A stretch of DNA of 64,000 bases from Erythrobacter litoralis HTCC2594. Its GTDB lineage: Bacteria; Pseudomonadota; Alphaproteobacteria; Sphingomonadales; Sphingomonadaceae. The stretch's first letter is position 1, and each line of letters starts with the position of its first letter. The notes beneath the pieces were generated by a model that was given only the letters and a program-made list of their open reading frames with translations, ran no database searches and was not told the DNA's origin. The stretch spans positions 1,679,501-1,743,500 of the forward strand of contig NC_007722.1 of the NCBI RefSeq assembly GCF_000013005.1, in the 5' to 3' direction. Shown here piece after piece: positions 19,731-26,779 of this stretch. A program made the translations under genes and the position numbers.

Positions 19731-20339
19731 ATGCGCAGGACATCGCTTCTCAAGAGAATCGCGCGCCGCGAAGACGGCGTGACGATCATCGAATTCGCCT
19801 TCGCGATGCCGGTGTTCGCCGTCATCCTCATGGCGCTGTTCGACCTCGGCTTCCAGATATACGCGCAGTCGATCGTCCAGGGCGCCGTGCAGGAAGCGGC
19901 GCGCGCTTCGACGCTGGAGAGCGGGGGCTCAAACAGTGCCGCACTGGACGACACCGTGCGCAAGAACGTGCAGACTGTCATCCCCGGGGCAACGCTTACC
20001 TTCACGCGCAAGAACTACGCCAATTTCGAGGATGTCGGCATTCCCGAAGACTTTACCGATACGTCCGGATCGGAAGACGGCATTTGCAATAACGGCGAAC
20101 CGTTCGACGATGTGAACGGCAACGGCGTATGGGATGCGGACCGCGGGGCCGACGGCCTGGGCGGGGCGCGCGATGCCGTTCTCTACGGTGCCAGCGCCAG
20201 TTTCGAACGGGTGTTCCCGTTCCACAGCTTCGTGCCGGGTATGAGCAAGGATGTCGTCATCGAAGGGGCCACAGTGCTGCGCAACCAGCCTTATAACGAG
20301 CAGGGCGATCGCGATCCGGTCGTCCTGAATTGCCCGTGA
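19731..20339 (+). CDS. TadE-like pilus assembly protein with Ca-binding-like loop
   Basis: The 202-residue protein has a basic N-terminus, then the TadE signature EDGVTIIEFAFAMPVFAVIL (residues 14-33), a processing/helix region like that of pseudopilins. The extracellular part contains DVNGNGVWD (127-135), which resembles an EF-hand or thrombospondin-type Ca-binding loop. It starts 10 nt after the TadG-like gene and its TGA overlaps the ATG of the next TadE-like gene, so the three are one operon. Confidence 0.85.
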   Translation: MRRTSLLKRIARREDGVTIIEFAFAMPVFAVILMALFDLGFQIYAQSIVQGAVQEAARASTLESGGSNSAALDDTVRKNVQTVIPGATLTFTRKNYANFEDVGIPEDFTDTSGSEDGICNNGEPFDDVNGNGVWDADRGADGLGGARDAVLYGASASFERVFPFHSFVPGMSKDVVIEGATVLRNQPYNEQGDRDPVVLNCP

Positions 20340-21040
20340 TGAGGCCGGGGTCGCACAGCTTTTTGCGCCGGATACATGCGCTCTGCCGCATCGTCCGCGA
20401 CACGCGCGGCGTGGCGTTGGTCGAATTCGCATTCATTTCGCCGATCATCCTGCTGATGGGCGTCGTCGGTATCGAGATGGCGAACCAGGCGGTGGTCAAC
20501 ATGCGGATCAGCCAGGCGGCAATGCATATCGCCGACAACGCCTCGCGCATCGGCGACCGCGATTCGCTGGTCGCGCAGAAAATCTACGAAGGCGACATCA
20601 ACGATCTCTTCATCGGCGTGGGGATCCAGGCCGGCAACGGCATCGACCTGTTCGAGAACGGCCGTATCGTCCTGAGCAGCCTCGAACGGAACGGCGACGG
20701 CGGCCAGACAATCAAGTGGCAACGCTGCATGGGCAAAAAGGTCGTCGGCTCTTCCTATGGCGGCGAAGGGACCGGCGCGACGGGAACGGGTTTTCCCGGG
20801 ATGGGCGAGAGCGGCAAGGAACTGCAGGCCGGATCGGGCGAAGCGATCATGTTCGTGGAAATCGAATACGATTACCAGCCGCTAGTCAACAACACGCTGA
20901 CCAGCAAATTCCTGCCCGCCGCAGCGATCCGCAGCGAGGCCGCGTTCAACGTCCGCAACGCCCGCGATCTTTCGGGCATCCACCAGCGCTCAGGCTCGTC
21001 CTCGCCGGTGTCCGCATGCTCGAAATATGAATCGATTTGA
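20339..21040 (+). CDS. second TadE-like pilus assembly protein
   Basis: I chose the ATG at 20339, which overlaps the preceding TGA, giving 233 residues (an in-frame TTG at 20330 is less likely). The N-terminal TadE motif reads DTRGVALVEFAFISPIILLM (about residues 23-42), followed by a membrane helix and a periplasmic domain with Gly-rich stretches. It probably acts with the neighbouring TadE- and TadG-like proteins as minor pseudopilins of a Tad machine. Confidence 0.82.
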   Translation: MRPGSHSFLRRIHALCRIVRDTRGVALVEFAFISPIILLMGVVGIEMANQAVVNMRISQAAMHIADNASRIGDRDSLVAQKIYEGDINDLFIGVGIQAGNGIDLFENGRIVLSSLERNGDGGQTIKWQRCMGKKVVGSSYGGEGTGATGTGFPGMGESGKELQAGSGEAIMFVEIEYDYQPLVNNTLTSKFLPAAAIRSEAAFNVRNARDLSGIHQRSGSSSPVSACSKYESI

Positions 21041-21050
21041 GGAGGGGTCC

Positions 21051-21479
21051 GTGAATCCGAAAACTTCACTCATGCTTGTGGCCGCCGTCCTGCTCGTTGT
21101 CGCCAGCATGATGCAGCAAGAAGGCCAAGTTTCGCAGATTGCGAGTATGGATAGCGGAGAGCTCCGCCAACGCGCGGCCGTGGCCGACGACATGAGCGGG
21201 TTCACCCCGGACAACGAGCTCGGTCCGAAAGACGATGACGCTCTCGAAGACGAACCGGAGCTGTATGAGGATGAAGCAGGCAGCACCGGTACCACCATCG
21301 CCCCCGGCAACGCACGATTGGCGAGCGCGGACCCGTCGACGCCCCCTGCCATTTCGGACTTTTCCTGGGCGGCGACACAAGCCAGAACCACCGCCAGGCC
21401 GGTGACCCGTCCCGCTCATCACGACCTTGCGCCGGGCGAGATGACTTCGGGCTTCAGCCCCACGCTCGCCAGCCGGTGA
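21051..21479 (+). CDS. small membrane-anchored acidic protein of the Tad operon
   Basis: I chose the GTG at 21051 because GAGGAGGGG lies 4-5 nt upstream; an ATG at 21027 would overlap the preceding gene by 14 nt. The 142-residue product has one N-terminal hydrophobic segment (TSLMLVAAVLLVVASMM) and then a low-complexity, acidic (DDDALEDEPELYEDE), Ala/Pro-rich tail. I do not recognise a family. Its position as last gene suggests an accessory role in pilus assembly. Confidence 0.65.
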   Translation: MNPKTSLMLVAAVLLVVASMMQQEGQVSQIASMDSGELRQRAAVADDMSGFTPDNELGPKDDDALEDEPELYEDEAGSTGTTIAPGNARLASADPSTPPAISDFSWAATQARTTARPVTRPAHHDLAPGEMTSGFSPTLASR

Positions 21480-21494
21480 GCGCGGCCGGAGGGC

Positions 21495-22106
21495 TCAGCC
21501 CGCCAGCATTTCCTCGATCTGCACCAGCCGTTCCTTGCCGAAGAACATTTCGTCTTCGCCGCCGGTGTCGACGTAGAACGTCGGGATGCCGAAGGCGCCG
21601 CGATCGACGGCGGACTGTGTATTGTCGACCAGCTGCTGCTTGATCGCCGGATCCTGCGTCTTGGCGAGGAGCTCTTCGGCGTCGAAGCCGGCATCACTGA
21701 GGCCCCTGCCGATGGCGGCGGGATCGTCAACCGGTACGCCCTCTTCCCACAGCATCGGCAGCAGCGTCTCGACCAGCCTGACCCGTTCCTCGCCCTCGAC
21801 CGCCAGCAGCATGCGCTGGAGAGTGACCGAGTTGAACGGGAATTGCGGGTGCAGGCGGTATTTGTCGAAGCCGTGCCTGTCGATCCAGCGACGCATTTCG
21901 AGCAGGGAATACTCGACCTTGCCCTTCACATCCTTGTCGCGGATCATCGGCGGCGCGTTGCCCGTCAGCTTATGCATCCCGCCTAGGAATACCGGTGTGA
22001 CCACCAGTTCCGCCCCGGTCCGCGCGACGAGATCGCGCAGCGGATACCATGCAAGATAGCCGTTGGGGCTGACGAAATCGAAGATGAACTCGACGGTTTT
22101 GGTCAT
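21495..22106 (-). CDS. 2-hydroxychromene-2-carboxylate isomerase / DsbA-family protein
   Basis: The 203-residue protein starts MTKTVEFIFDFVSPNGYLAW, the start of the HCCA isomerase/DsbA (kappa-GST-like) fold, with the catalytic Ser in FVSPNGY. The C-terminal part has the thioredoxin-fold cis-Pro segment FGIPTFYVD. Such enzymes are glutathione-dependent isomerases in naphthalene-type degradation, but many genomic homologues have no pathway context, as here. It converges with the Tad operon. Confidence 0.85.
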   Translation of the reverse strand: MTKTVEFIFDFVSPNGYLAWYPLRDLVARTGAELVVTPVFLGGMHKLTGNAPPMIRDKDVKGKVEYSLLEMRRWIDRHGFDKYRLHPQFPFNSVTLQRMLLAVEGEERVRLVETLLPMLWEEGVPVDDPAAIGRGLSDAGFDAEELLAKTQDPAIKQQLVDNTQSAVDRGAFGIPTFYVDTGGEDEMFFGKERLVQIEEMLAG

Positions 22107-22187
22107 GCAGGTCGCCTTTCGAAAAGGGAGCTATAAAGTCCCTTTCGGCTTGCCGGAAACTTGTCGCCCCCGCAACGTTGCAGATAT

Positions 22188-22685
22188 ATGACAGAACTGT
22201 TCGCATCGCTTCGACCCGACACGATGACCTGGCTCGACGTGGCGTTGCGCGTCGGCATGGCAGCGCTGCTCCCATTCCTGATCGGGCTGGAACGCTTTCT
22301 GCGCCGCAAGCCGATCGATTTCAGGCCGTTCGTCATCATCTCGCTGGCGGCATGCGGCCTGCTGATCGGTTCGATCGAGTTGTTGCAATCGCAAAGCGAC
22401 AAGCAAGCACAGATCGATCCGACCCGGGTGATCGAGGGCGTGATCACCGGCATAGGGTTCATCGGCGCCGGCGCGATGTTTCGGCGTGGCGACTTCGTCC
22501 AGGGCGCCGGATCGGCAGCCGCCATCTGGTGCGCCGGGGCTATTGGCGTCATTTGCGGCATGGGCGAAGTCTGGTTGGCCGCCATCGTTGCAGGCGGCGT
22601 GCTGCTCCTGCTGATTGCGAGCGCTCCCTTCACCGAGCGATGGGATCCGGATGGTGGAGAAGCAACCGGCGAACAATCGGATTAG
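22188..22685 (+). CDS. MgtC/SapB-family membrane protein
   Basis: I chose the ATG at 22188 (MTELFASLRPDTMTWLDVAL), giving 165 residues; the ORF remains open to 22161. It has about four to five membrane segments and the MgtC-type features LLPFLIGLERFLRRKPIDFR and TGIGFIGAGAMFRRGD. MgtC proteins modulate membrane ATP synthase or magnesium adaptation in pathogens; most environmental homologues are uncharacterised. It is divergent from the isomerase gene. Confidence 0.82.
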   Translation: MTELFASLRPDTMTWLDVALRVGMAALLPFLIGLERFLRRKPIDFRPFVIISLAACGLLIGSIELLQSQSDKQAQIDPTRVIEGVITGIGFIGAGAMFRRGDFVQGAGSAAAIWCAGAIGVICGMGEVWLAAIVAGGVLLLLIASAPFTERWDPDGGEATGEQSD

Positions 22686-22718
22686 CGACGACCTCAGCGT
22701 ACTCGCATCATCTCTTGT

Positions 22719-22739
22719 TGCAACTCATTCTCATTCGCA
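22719..22739 (+). promoter_or_regulatory. probable Fur box upstream of the Cys-rich protein
   Basis: The 21-nt site runs TGCAAC at its left end through CATTCTCATT to GCA at its right end. It resembles known Fur boxes of the ATCATTCTCATT type and scores 12 of 19 positions against the classical Fur consensus on the reverse strand. It lies 27 nt upstream of the GTG at 22766, a sensible place for iron repression of that gene. Confidence 0.6.
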
Positions 22740-22765
22740 TTAGATCGCAGGCGAAGGAGAGATTC

Positions 22766-23194
22766 GTGCCCGGGAACAATCGCAACCCCCGCCCCGCATC
22801 GTGTTGTCTCCCGCTGCCGCTGCCCCGCGATCCGTCGCGCAAGGTGCTGGTGCTGCTGGCCCGCAAGATGGCGATTTACGGGCTGCGCGATGCATCAGCG
22901 ACGATGCTCGCAATGCAGGTTTTCGGCAGCGGGTTTCGCCGGCCGCTCGCGCTGTTGCGATGCTTCATGCACGAGGTCGCGACATGTTCGAACCGCAATA
23001 TCAGCGTCGCCCCGTGCTGCGCGCCGCGCATGACGCGGGACGAAGCGCTGCTAATCGACGCGCTGGCGACCGCCGACTTGGCGAGCCTTGCAGCCCTGAC
23101 CGACAATGACGATTGCGGGCGCGCACTGACCGTCGCGCTTGCCCTGCGGGAGGAGATCGACGTGCTGGAGAGGCGGATGCTGTCCGCGCGCTAA
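22766..23194 (+). CDS. small cysteine-rich protein, DUF6628-like
   Basis: I chose the GTG at 22766, preceded by GAAGGAGA, giving 142 residues. The N-terminus is SCCLPLPLPRDPSRKVLVLL, then LLARKMAIYGLRDASATMLA, and a conserved-looking cluster CFMHEVATCSNRNISVAPCC (about residues 73-92). The C-terminal third is helical. I believe this is the DUF6628 family of sphingomonads, whose function is unknown. The Cys/His cluster and the upstream Fur-like box suggest metal binding or iron response. Its end overlaps convergent metZ by 4 nt. Confidence 0.65.
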   Translation: MPGNNRNPRPASCCLPLPLPRDPSRKVLVLLARKMAIYGLRDASATMLAMQVFGSGFRRPLALLRCFMHEVATCSNRNISVAPCCAPRMTRDEALLIDALATADLASLAALTDNDDCGRALTVALALREEIDVLERRMLSAR

Positions 23195-24408
23195 AGACCG
23201 GCCGCCGCGAACGCTTGGTCGAGATCTTCCCTCAGATCCTCGATATCCTCCAGCCCCACATTGATGCGGAGGAGACCCTCGGTCACGCCCATGTCCGCAC
23301 GCGCTTCTGCGCCCATATTGGCGTGGGTCGTGCTGGCCGGGTGGCACATGAGGCTGCGCGCATCGCCGATATTGTTGGAGATATCGACCAGCGCGAGCGC
23401 ATCGAGCACGGCGAAGGCGGTGGAGCGGCTGCCGACATCGAAAGCGAAGATCGGGCCGGTCGCGCGCATCTGCTTCATCGCGAGATCGTGGCGCGGATGG
23501 CTAGGCAGGCCCGGGTGGAGCATCGTGCCACCGGCTTTGCGCACCCGATCCTCCATGAACTCGCCGAGTGCGACAGCATTCTCGCTCTGCTTCATGGCGC
23601 GCAGCTCGAGCGTTTCGAGCCCCTTGTGCACCACCCAGGCATTGAAGGGCGAAAGGTTCGGCCCGGTGTTGCGCTGGAACGGCAACAGGACTTCGTTGAT
23701 CCACTCCTCGCTGCCGCACACCGCACCGGCGAGCACGCGGCCCTGCCCGTCCATCAGCTTGGTCGCGCTGTAGGCGATCACGTCGGCCCCGAAGTCGAGC
23801 GGCTTTTGCAGCACGCTGGTAGCGAAAGCGTTGTCGACCACGGTGGTGATGCCGTGCGCCCGGGCGAGGTCGCAGACATGCTGCATGTCGACCACGTCGA
23901 GCGTGGGATTGGCGGGAGTCTCGAAGAAGAAGACATTGGTGTTGGGCCGGATCGCGGCCTCCCAGGCATCATTGTCGGCGCTGTCGATAACCGTCGTCTC
24001 GATCCCGAAGCGCGGGCACAAGTGATCGACCAGCCAGCGGCACGAGCCGAAGGCGGCCTTGGCCGAAACGATGTGATCGCCGGTCGATAGCTGGCACAGC
24101 AGGGCGGCGGTCATCGCCGCCATGCCGCTCGCCTGCGCGCGGCAGGCCTCGGCCCCTTCCATCAGCGCGATGCGCTCTTCCAGCATGGCGACGGTGGGGT
24201 TCTGCAGACGCGAATAGGTCATGCCCTCGGCATCGCCGGCGAAGCGGTCCGCCACGGTCCGCGCATCGTCGTAGGTGTAGCCGGAGGTGAGGAACAGCGC
24301 TTCGCTGGTCTCGCCGTGTTCGCTGCGCCAGGTGCCGCCGCGCACCGCCTGGGTGGCAGGGCGCCAGTTGCGGGTGACGGAACGGTCGGTGCCGGTAGTC
24401 TTCTTCAT
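23191..24408 (-). CDS. metZ: O-succinylhomoserine sulfhydrylase
   Basis: I chose the ATG at 24408 (MKKTTGTDRSVTRNWRPATQ), giving 405 residues. It is a Cys/Met-metabolism PLP enzyme: the PLP lysine is in AYSATKLMDGQGRV, with TPANPTLDVVDM and the HPRHDLA segment near the C-terminus. It makes homocysteine from O-succinylhomoserine and sulfide in the direct sulfhydrylation route to methionine. It lies alone, downstream of a terminator on the same strand. The leader was examined for a SAM-II riboswitch without convincing support. Confidence 0.88.
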   Translation of the reverse strand: MKKTTGTDRSVTRNWRPATQAVRGGTWRSEHGETSEALFLTSGYTYDDARTVADRFAGDAEGMTYSRLQNPTVAMLEERIALMEGAEACRAQASGMAAMTAALLCQLSTGDHIVSAKAAFGSCRWLVDHLCPRFGIETTVIDSADNDAWEAAIRPNTNVFFFETPANPTLDVVDMQHVCDLARAHGITTVVDNAFATSVLQKPLDFGADVIAYSATKLMDGQGRVLAGAVCGSEEWINEVLLPFQRNTGPNLSPFNAWVVHKGLETLELRAMKQSENAVALGEFMEDRVRKAGGTMLHPGLPSHPRHDLAMKQMRATGPIFAFDVGSRSTAFAVLDALALVDISNNIGDARSLMCHPASTTHANMGAEARADMGVTEGLLRINVGLEDIEDLREDLDQAFAAAGL

Positions 24409-24511
24409 GCCATGCCGCTTACGCAGCGAGCGGGCGGGCGGCAAGCGGCGCGCGCTTTAGGTGCGGCAACGGCAGGTTGCAGCGAAGCGCGGGCTAGTCA
24501 CGACGCGCATA

Positions 24512-24541
24512 GAAAAAGGGCGGGACCTCGCGGCCCCGCCC
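24512..24541 (-). terminator. Rho-independent terminator of the small DDDDPDSP protein gene
   Basis: On the minus strand GGGCGGG pairs with CCCGCCC (24535-24541 and 24518-24524) and is followed by TTTTT. It sits 22 nt after the stop of the small gene and separates it from metZ. Confidence 0.88.
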
Positions 24542-24562
24542 TCTCGATAGTGTAGCCGGTGC

Positions 24563-24781
24563 TTACGGGCTGTCGGGATCGTCATCATCGGCGATGATGA
24601 TGATGCCCGCGATGACTGCAGCAGCCGCAAGGATTGCGATCAGGATGCCGTTCTCACCTTCAAGCTCGCTCGTTGCTTCGACCGGGGCCGAAACGCGATC
24701 GGCCGAAACGGCCGATGCAGCAACAGGAGCCATGGCAGCTGAGAGTGCGGCGATGCCGAGAGCCATGCTCTTGAGTTTCAT
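24563..24781 (-). CDS. small exported membrane protein ending DDDDPDSP
   Basis: I chose the ATG at 24781, with GGAG seven bases upstream, giving 72 residues. Residues 1-31 form a signal peptide (MKLKSMALGIAALSAAMAPV, then AASA). A second hydrophobic segment ILIAILAAAAVIAGIIIIA precedes the C-terminal DDDDPDSP. The same layout occurs in the 26098-26313 protein, so these are paralogues. I know no function; the anchored acidic tail would face one side of the membrane. A perfect palindrome TTAGGTACCTAA lies at 24804-24815, just upstream. Confidence 0.75.
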   Translation of the reverse strand: MKLKSMALGIAALSAAMAPVAASAVSADRVSAPVEATSELEGENGILIAILAAAAVIAGIIIIADDDDPDSP

Positions 24782-25009
24782 ATTATTACTCCAATTCAAG
24801 TATTTAGGTACCTAAGTGCGACCCGTCGACCTATTGTCACGAGAGGCTCTCACGGCCTCTTCAAATCGCATCAAGCATACGCATCCGCCTACGTCTAGGA
24901 TAATTGCGACGAAAAGATGGCGAAAGCGATGAATTGGGCAAGTTATTAGCTGGGCCGCGACACGCTCTCCCCGGTGATCGGTCCACGGCAGAAAGCGCAG
25001 CTTTCCCGC

Positions 25010-25546
25010 TCAGTCGAATATCTCCGCTGCAGAACGCCCTATTTTTCCGCGTCCGACGGCATCGAGCATCTGTGCGCCCTCGATCAGCGTCAACACCTGG
25101 CGCGCGCCGTCCGCCGGGTCGGGATCGTCCGGTGGCAAATGCTCCTCGACCCATTGCAGGAGGCGGTCCATGATCCGACCGGCGGCATCGAGATAGGCGC
25201 CCTCGCCGCGCGCGCAGCCAGCGACAACATGCCACCAAAACCCGAAGAACGGCCGGAATTCCGGCTGTGCGGTACTATCCATGACGCTTTCGAAACAGGC
25301 CTTGCGGCTTTCCGCCCTCCCCATGGGGAAGGCCTCGTCGAGCATCAGTGTGAAGAGGCCCGCCAGATGGTCGAGCAAGGCGGCCACCAATGCATCCTTG
25401 CTACCGAAATGATAGATCAGCATGCGATCACTCGTACCGGCAGCCTTGGCCAGCGGTCGCAGGCTCAGCCCCACCAGACCGTGTTCGAGGACATGGGCAG
25501 CCATCGCCGGAAGCAAGGTTTCGCGGGACATTGCGGATCTGGCCAT
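25010..25546 (-). CDS. TetR-family transcriptional regulator
   Basis: The 178-residue protein has an N-terminal HTH (ETLLPAMAAHVLEHGLVGLS, then LRPLAKAAGTSDRMLIYHFG, residues about 9-48), with the Y-H-F-G turn of TetR proteins, followed by a helical ligand domain. It is divergent from the membrane protein at 25618; the 71-nt region between holds two copies of TGTAGC-N4-GCTACA, very likely its operators. The start could also be the ATG at 25531. The inducer is unknown. Confidence 0.9.
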   Translation of the reverse strand: MARSAMSRETLLPAMAAHVLEHGLVGLSLRPLAKAAGTSDRMLIYHFGSKDALVAALLDHLAGLFTLMLDEAFPMGRAESRKACFESVMDSTAQPEFRPFFGFWWHVVAGCARGEGAYLDAAGRIMDRLLQWVEEHLPPDDPDPADGARQVLTLIEGAQMLDAVGRGKIGRSAAEIFD

Positions 25547-25554
25547 GCGGGTCT

Positions 25555-25570
25555 TGTAGCGACTGCTACA
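25555..25570. promoter_or_regulatory. TetR-type operator, copy 1
   Basis: TGTAGC-GACT-GCTACA is a perfect 6-bp inverted repeat, 9 nt upstream of the tetR-type start. An identical half-site arrangement recurs at 25583, 28 bp centre to centre. An extra GCTACA half-site lies at 25575-25580. Confidence 0.75.
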
Positions 25571-25582
25571 TAACGCTACAAG

Positions 25583-25598
25583 TGTAGCACCTGCTACA
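25583..25598. promoter_or_regulatory. TetR-type operator, copy 2
   Basis: TGTAGC-ACCT-GCTACA repeats the inverted half-sites of copy 1 and ends 19 nt before the ATG of the membrane protein at 25618. Two sites in one divergent promoter region suggest that the regulator controls both genes. Confidence 0.75.
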
Positions 25599-25617
25599 TC
25601 CGACTCGGAGCTGAGCC

Positions 25618-26010
25618 ATGGACACCTTCACCCTTCTCTTCCTGATCGGCGCGGCGCTGGTCGGCCCGATCCTGATCTATATCGTCGTCAATCGCGAGCC
25701 GACCGGCTCGCCCCTGGCTGCCGCCGGCCTCTCGATCGCCTTCGCTCTGTTCACCGCATTCACCATCGCACGCGAAGGCGTGGGGCAGGTCATTGCCAAC
25801 CATAACCTCAACTACTGGGGAACGCAGGTCTGGTACGACCTGCTGATCGCGGTCAGCATCGCGCTGTTCTTTATCCTGCCCCGGGCGCGTGCGGCGGGGA
25901 TGCATGTGGTGCCGTGGACAATCTTCGTTGCGCTCACCGCCAGCATCGGACTGCTGGCCATGGTGGCGCGGCTGTTCTGGCTCGAACGCCATGCCGCCCG
26001 CACTGCCTGA
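25618..26010 (+). CDS. four-helix membrane protein, probable TetR target
   Basis: The 130-residue protein has four predicted membrane segments: LLFLIGAALVGPILIYIVV, LAAAGLSIAFALFTAFTIA, LLIAVSIALFFILPRA and WTIFVALTASIGLLAMVARL. No catalytic motif is visible. A GGAG lies nine bases before the ATG. Its expression is probably repressed by the divergent TetR-type protein. Many such small proteins respond to lipophilic compounds, but that is inference. Confidence 0.7.
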   Translation: MDTFTLLFLIGAALVGPILIYIVVNREPTGSPLAAAGLSIAFALFTAFTIAREGVGQVIANHNLNYWGTQVWYDLLIAVSIALFFILPRARAAGMHVVPWTIFVALTASIGLLAMVARLFWLERHAARTA

Positions 26011-26024
26011 TTCGTTCCGCGCAT

Positions 26025-26055
26025 AAAAAACGGAGCCCCACTGGGAGGCTCCGTT
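26025..26055 (-). terminator. Rho-independent terminator after the DDDDPQSP protein gene
   Basis: On the minus strand AACGGAGCC pairs with GGCTCCGTT around a 9-nt loop and is followed by six T. It lies 43 nt after the stop at 26098 and also faces the end of the convergent gene at 26010. Confidence 0.88.
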
Positions 26056-26097
26056 CAGGCTTCTTAGGTCCTTTATGGTATCTGGTATAGGCCGCGA

Positions 26098-26313
26098 TCA
26101 GGGGCTTTGGGGATCGTCGTCGTCCGTCAGCAGCAGGATCGCCATGCCGGCGCCGGCCAGCGCGAGAATGATGAAGGCGGGTCCGATGCCGCCGTCGAGC
26201 TCTTCCGCGTCTCCGACCGGTGCGGCCGTGCGGAGAGTCGATTGCGCCGCGATCGGGGCGGCGACCAAACCGGCGGCGGCGCCGGCGAATACAAGCGATT
26301 TCATTAGTTTCAT
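26098..26313 (-). CDS. small exported membrane protein ending DDDDPQSP
   Basis: I chose the ATG at 26313, with GGAG nine bases upstream, giving 71 residues. A signal peptide (MKLMKSLVFAGAAAGLVAAP, then IAAQ) is followed by a short acidic linker (GDAEELDGG), a membrane helix (IILALAGAGMAILLL) and the tail TDDDDPQSP. It is a paralogue of the protein at 24563-24781 with the same order of parts. Function is unknown. Confidence 0.75.
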   Translation of the reverse strand: MKLMKSLVFAGAAAGLVAAPIAAQSTLRTAAPVGDAEELDGGIGPAFIILALAGAGMAILLLTDDDDPQSP

Positions 26314-26401
26314 TGATGTTTTCTCCATGTCCACGCCCCGAACGGCTGTCGGGCGATTAAGTTCCTAGAACGATAAACCTTTTTGCAGCGCCTGGGTAGC
26401 C

Positions 26402-26611
26402 CTATTCCGCACCCGGCTCGGGCGACGTGAAAACGATGGCCAGCGCAACGAGCACGACTGCGCCCAGCGCGGCCAGGCCCGAAGCGTCGGCCTCCTGCTG
26501 CTCTGCCTGCGCCGCATTCATCGAACCGCGCGCAACGCTCTGCGTGGCGAGCGGCATCAGCAGCACACAGGCTATGGCGACGAGGATGGTGAGGCGTTTG
26601 GTAAGTTCCAT
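26402..26611 (-). CDS. small exported membrane protein, third of the local set
   Basis: The 69-residue product starts MELTKRLTILVAIACVLLMP, a signal peptide, then a Gln/Glu-rich linker (AAQAEQQEADASG), a membrane helix (LAALGAVVLVALAIVF) and TSPEPGAE. It shares the layout of the two DDDDPxSP proteins but not the acidic tail. It lies upstream of the 26098-26313 gene on the same strand. No function is known to me. Confidence 0.6.
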   Translation of the reverse strand: MELTKRLTILVAIACVLLMPLATQSVARGSMNAAQAEQQEADASGLAALGAVVLVALAIVFTSPEPGAE

Positions 26612-26779
26612 AGTCTTTCCAGCGATCTAGCGCGACCGGGTCAGGGGAAAGACGCCGCCGCGCCGGTTTTGTTCCCTGCGCTGGCGATCGGCACGGATGC
26701 GACACGACCAAGTGTGTCGCCAACGCGCCCGATCCGCACTTGCGCGAGCGATTCGGCCACAGTAACGCCTGCGACCATC

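Noticed and set aside
24447..24512. SAM-II riboswitch-like leader before metZ
   Set aside because: CTAAAG and TGCAACC pieces resemble the motif, but the GATTT loop is missing (GTGACT instead), the hairpin loop is too short, and a promoter would have to overlap the upstream terminator.
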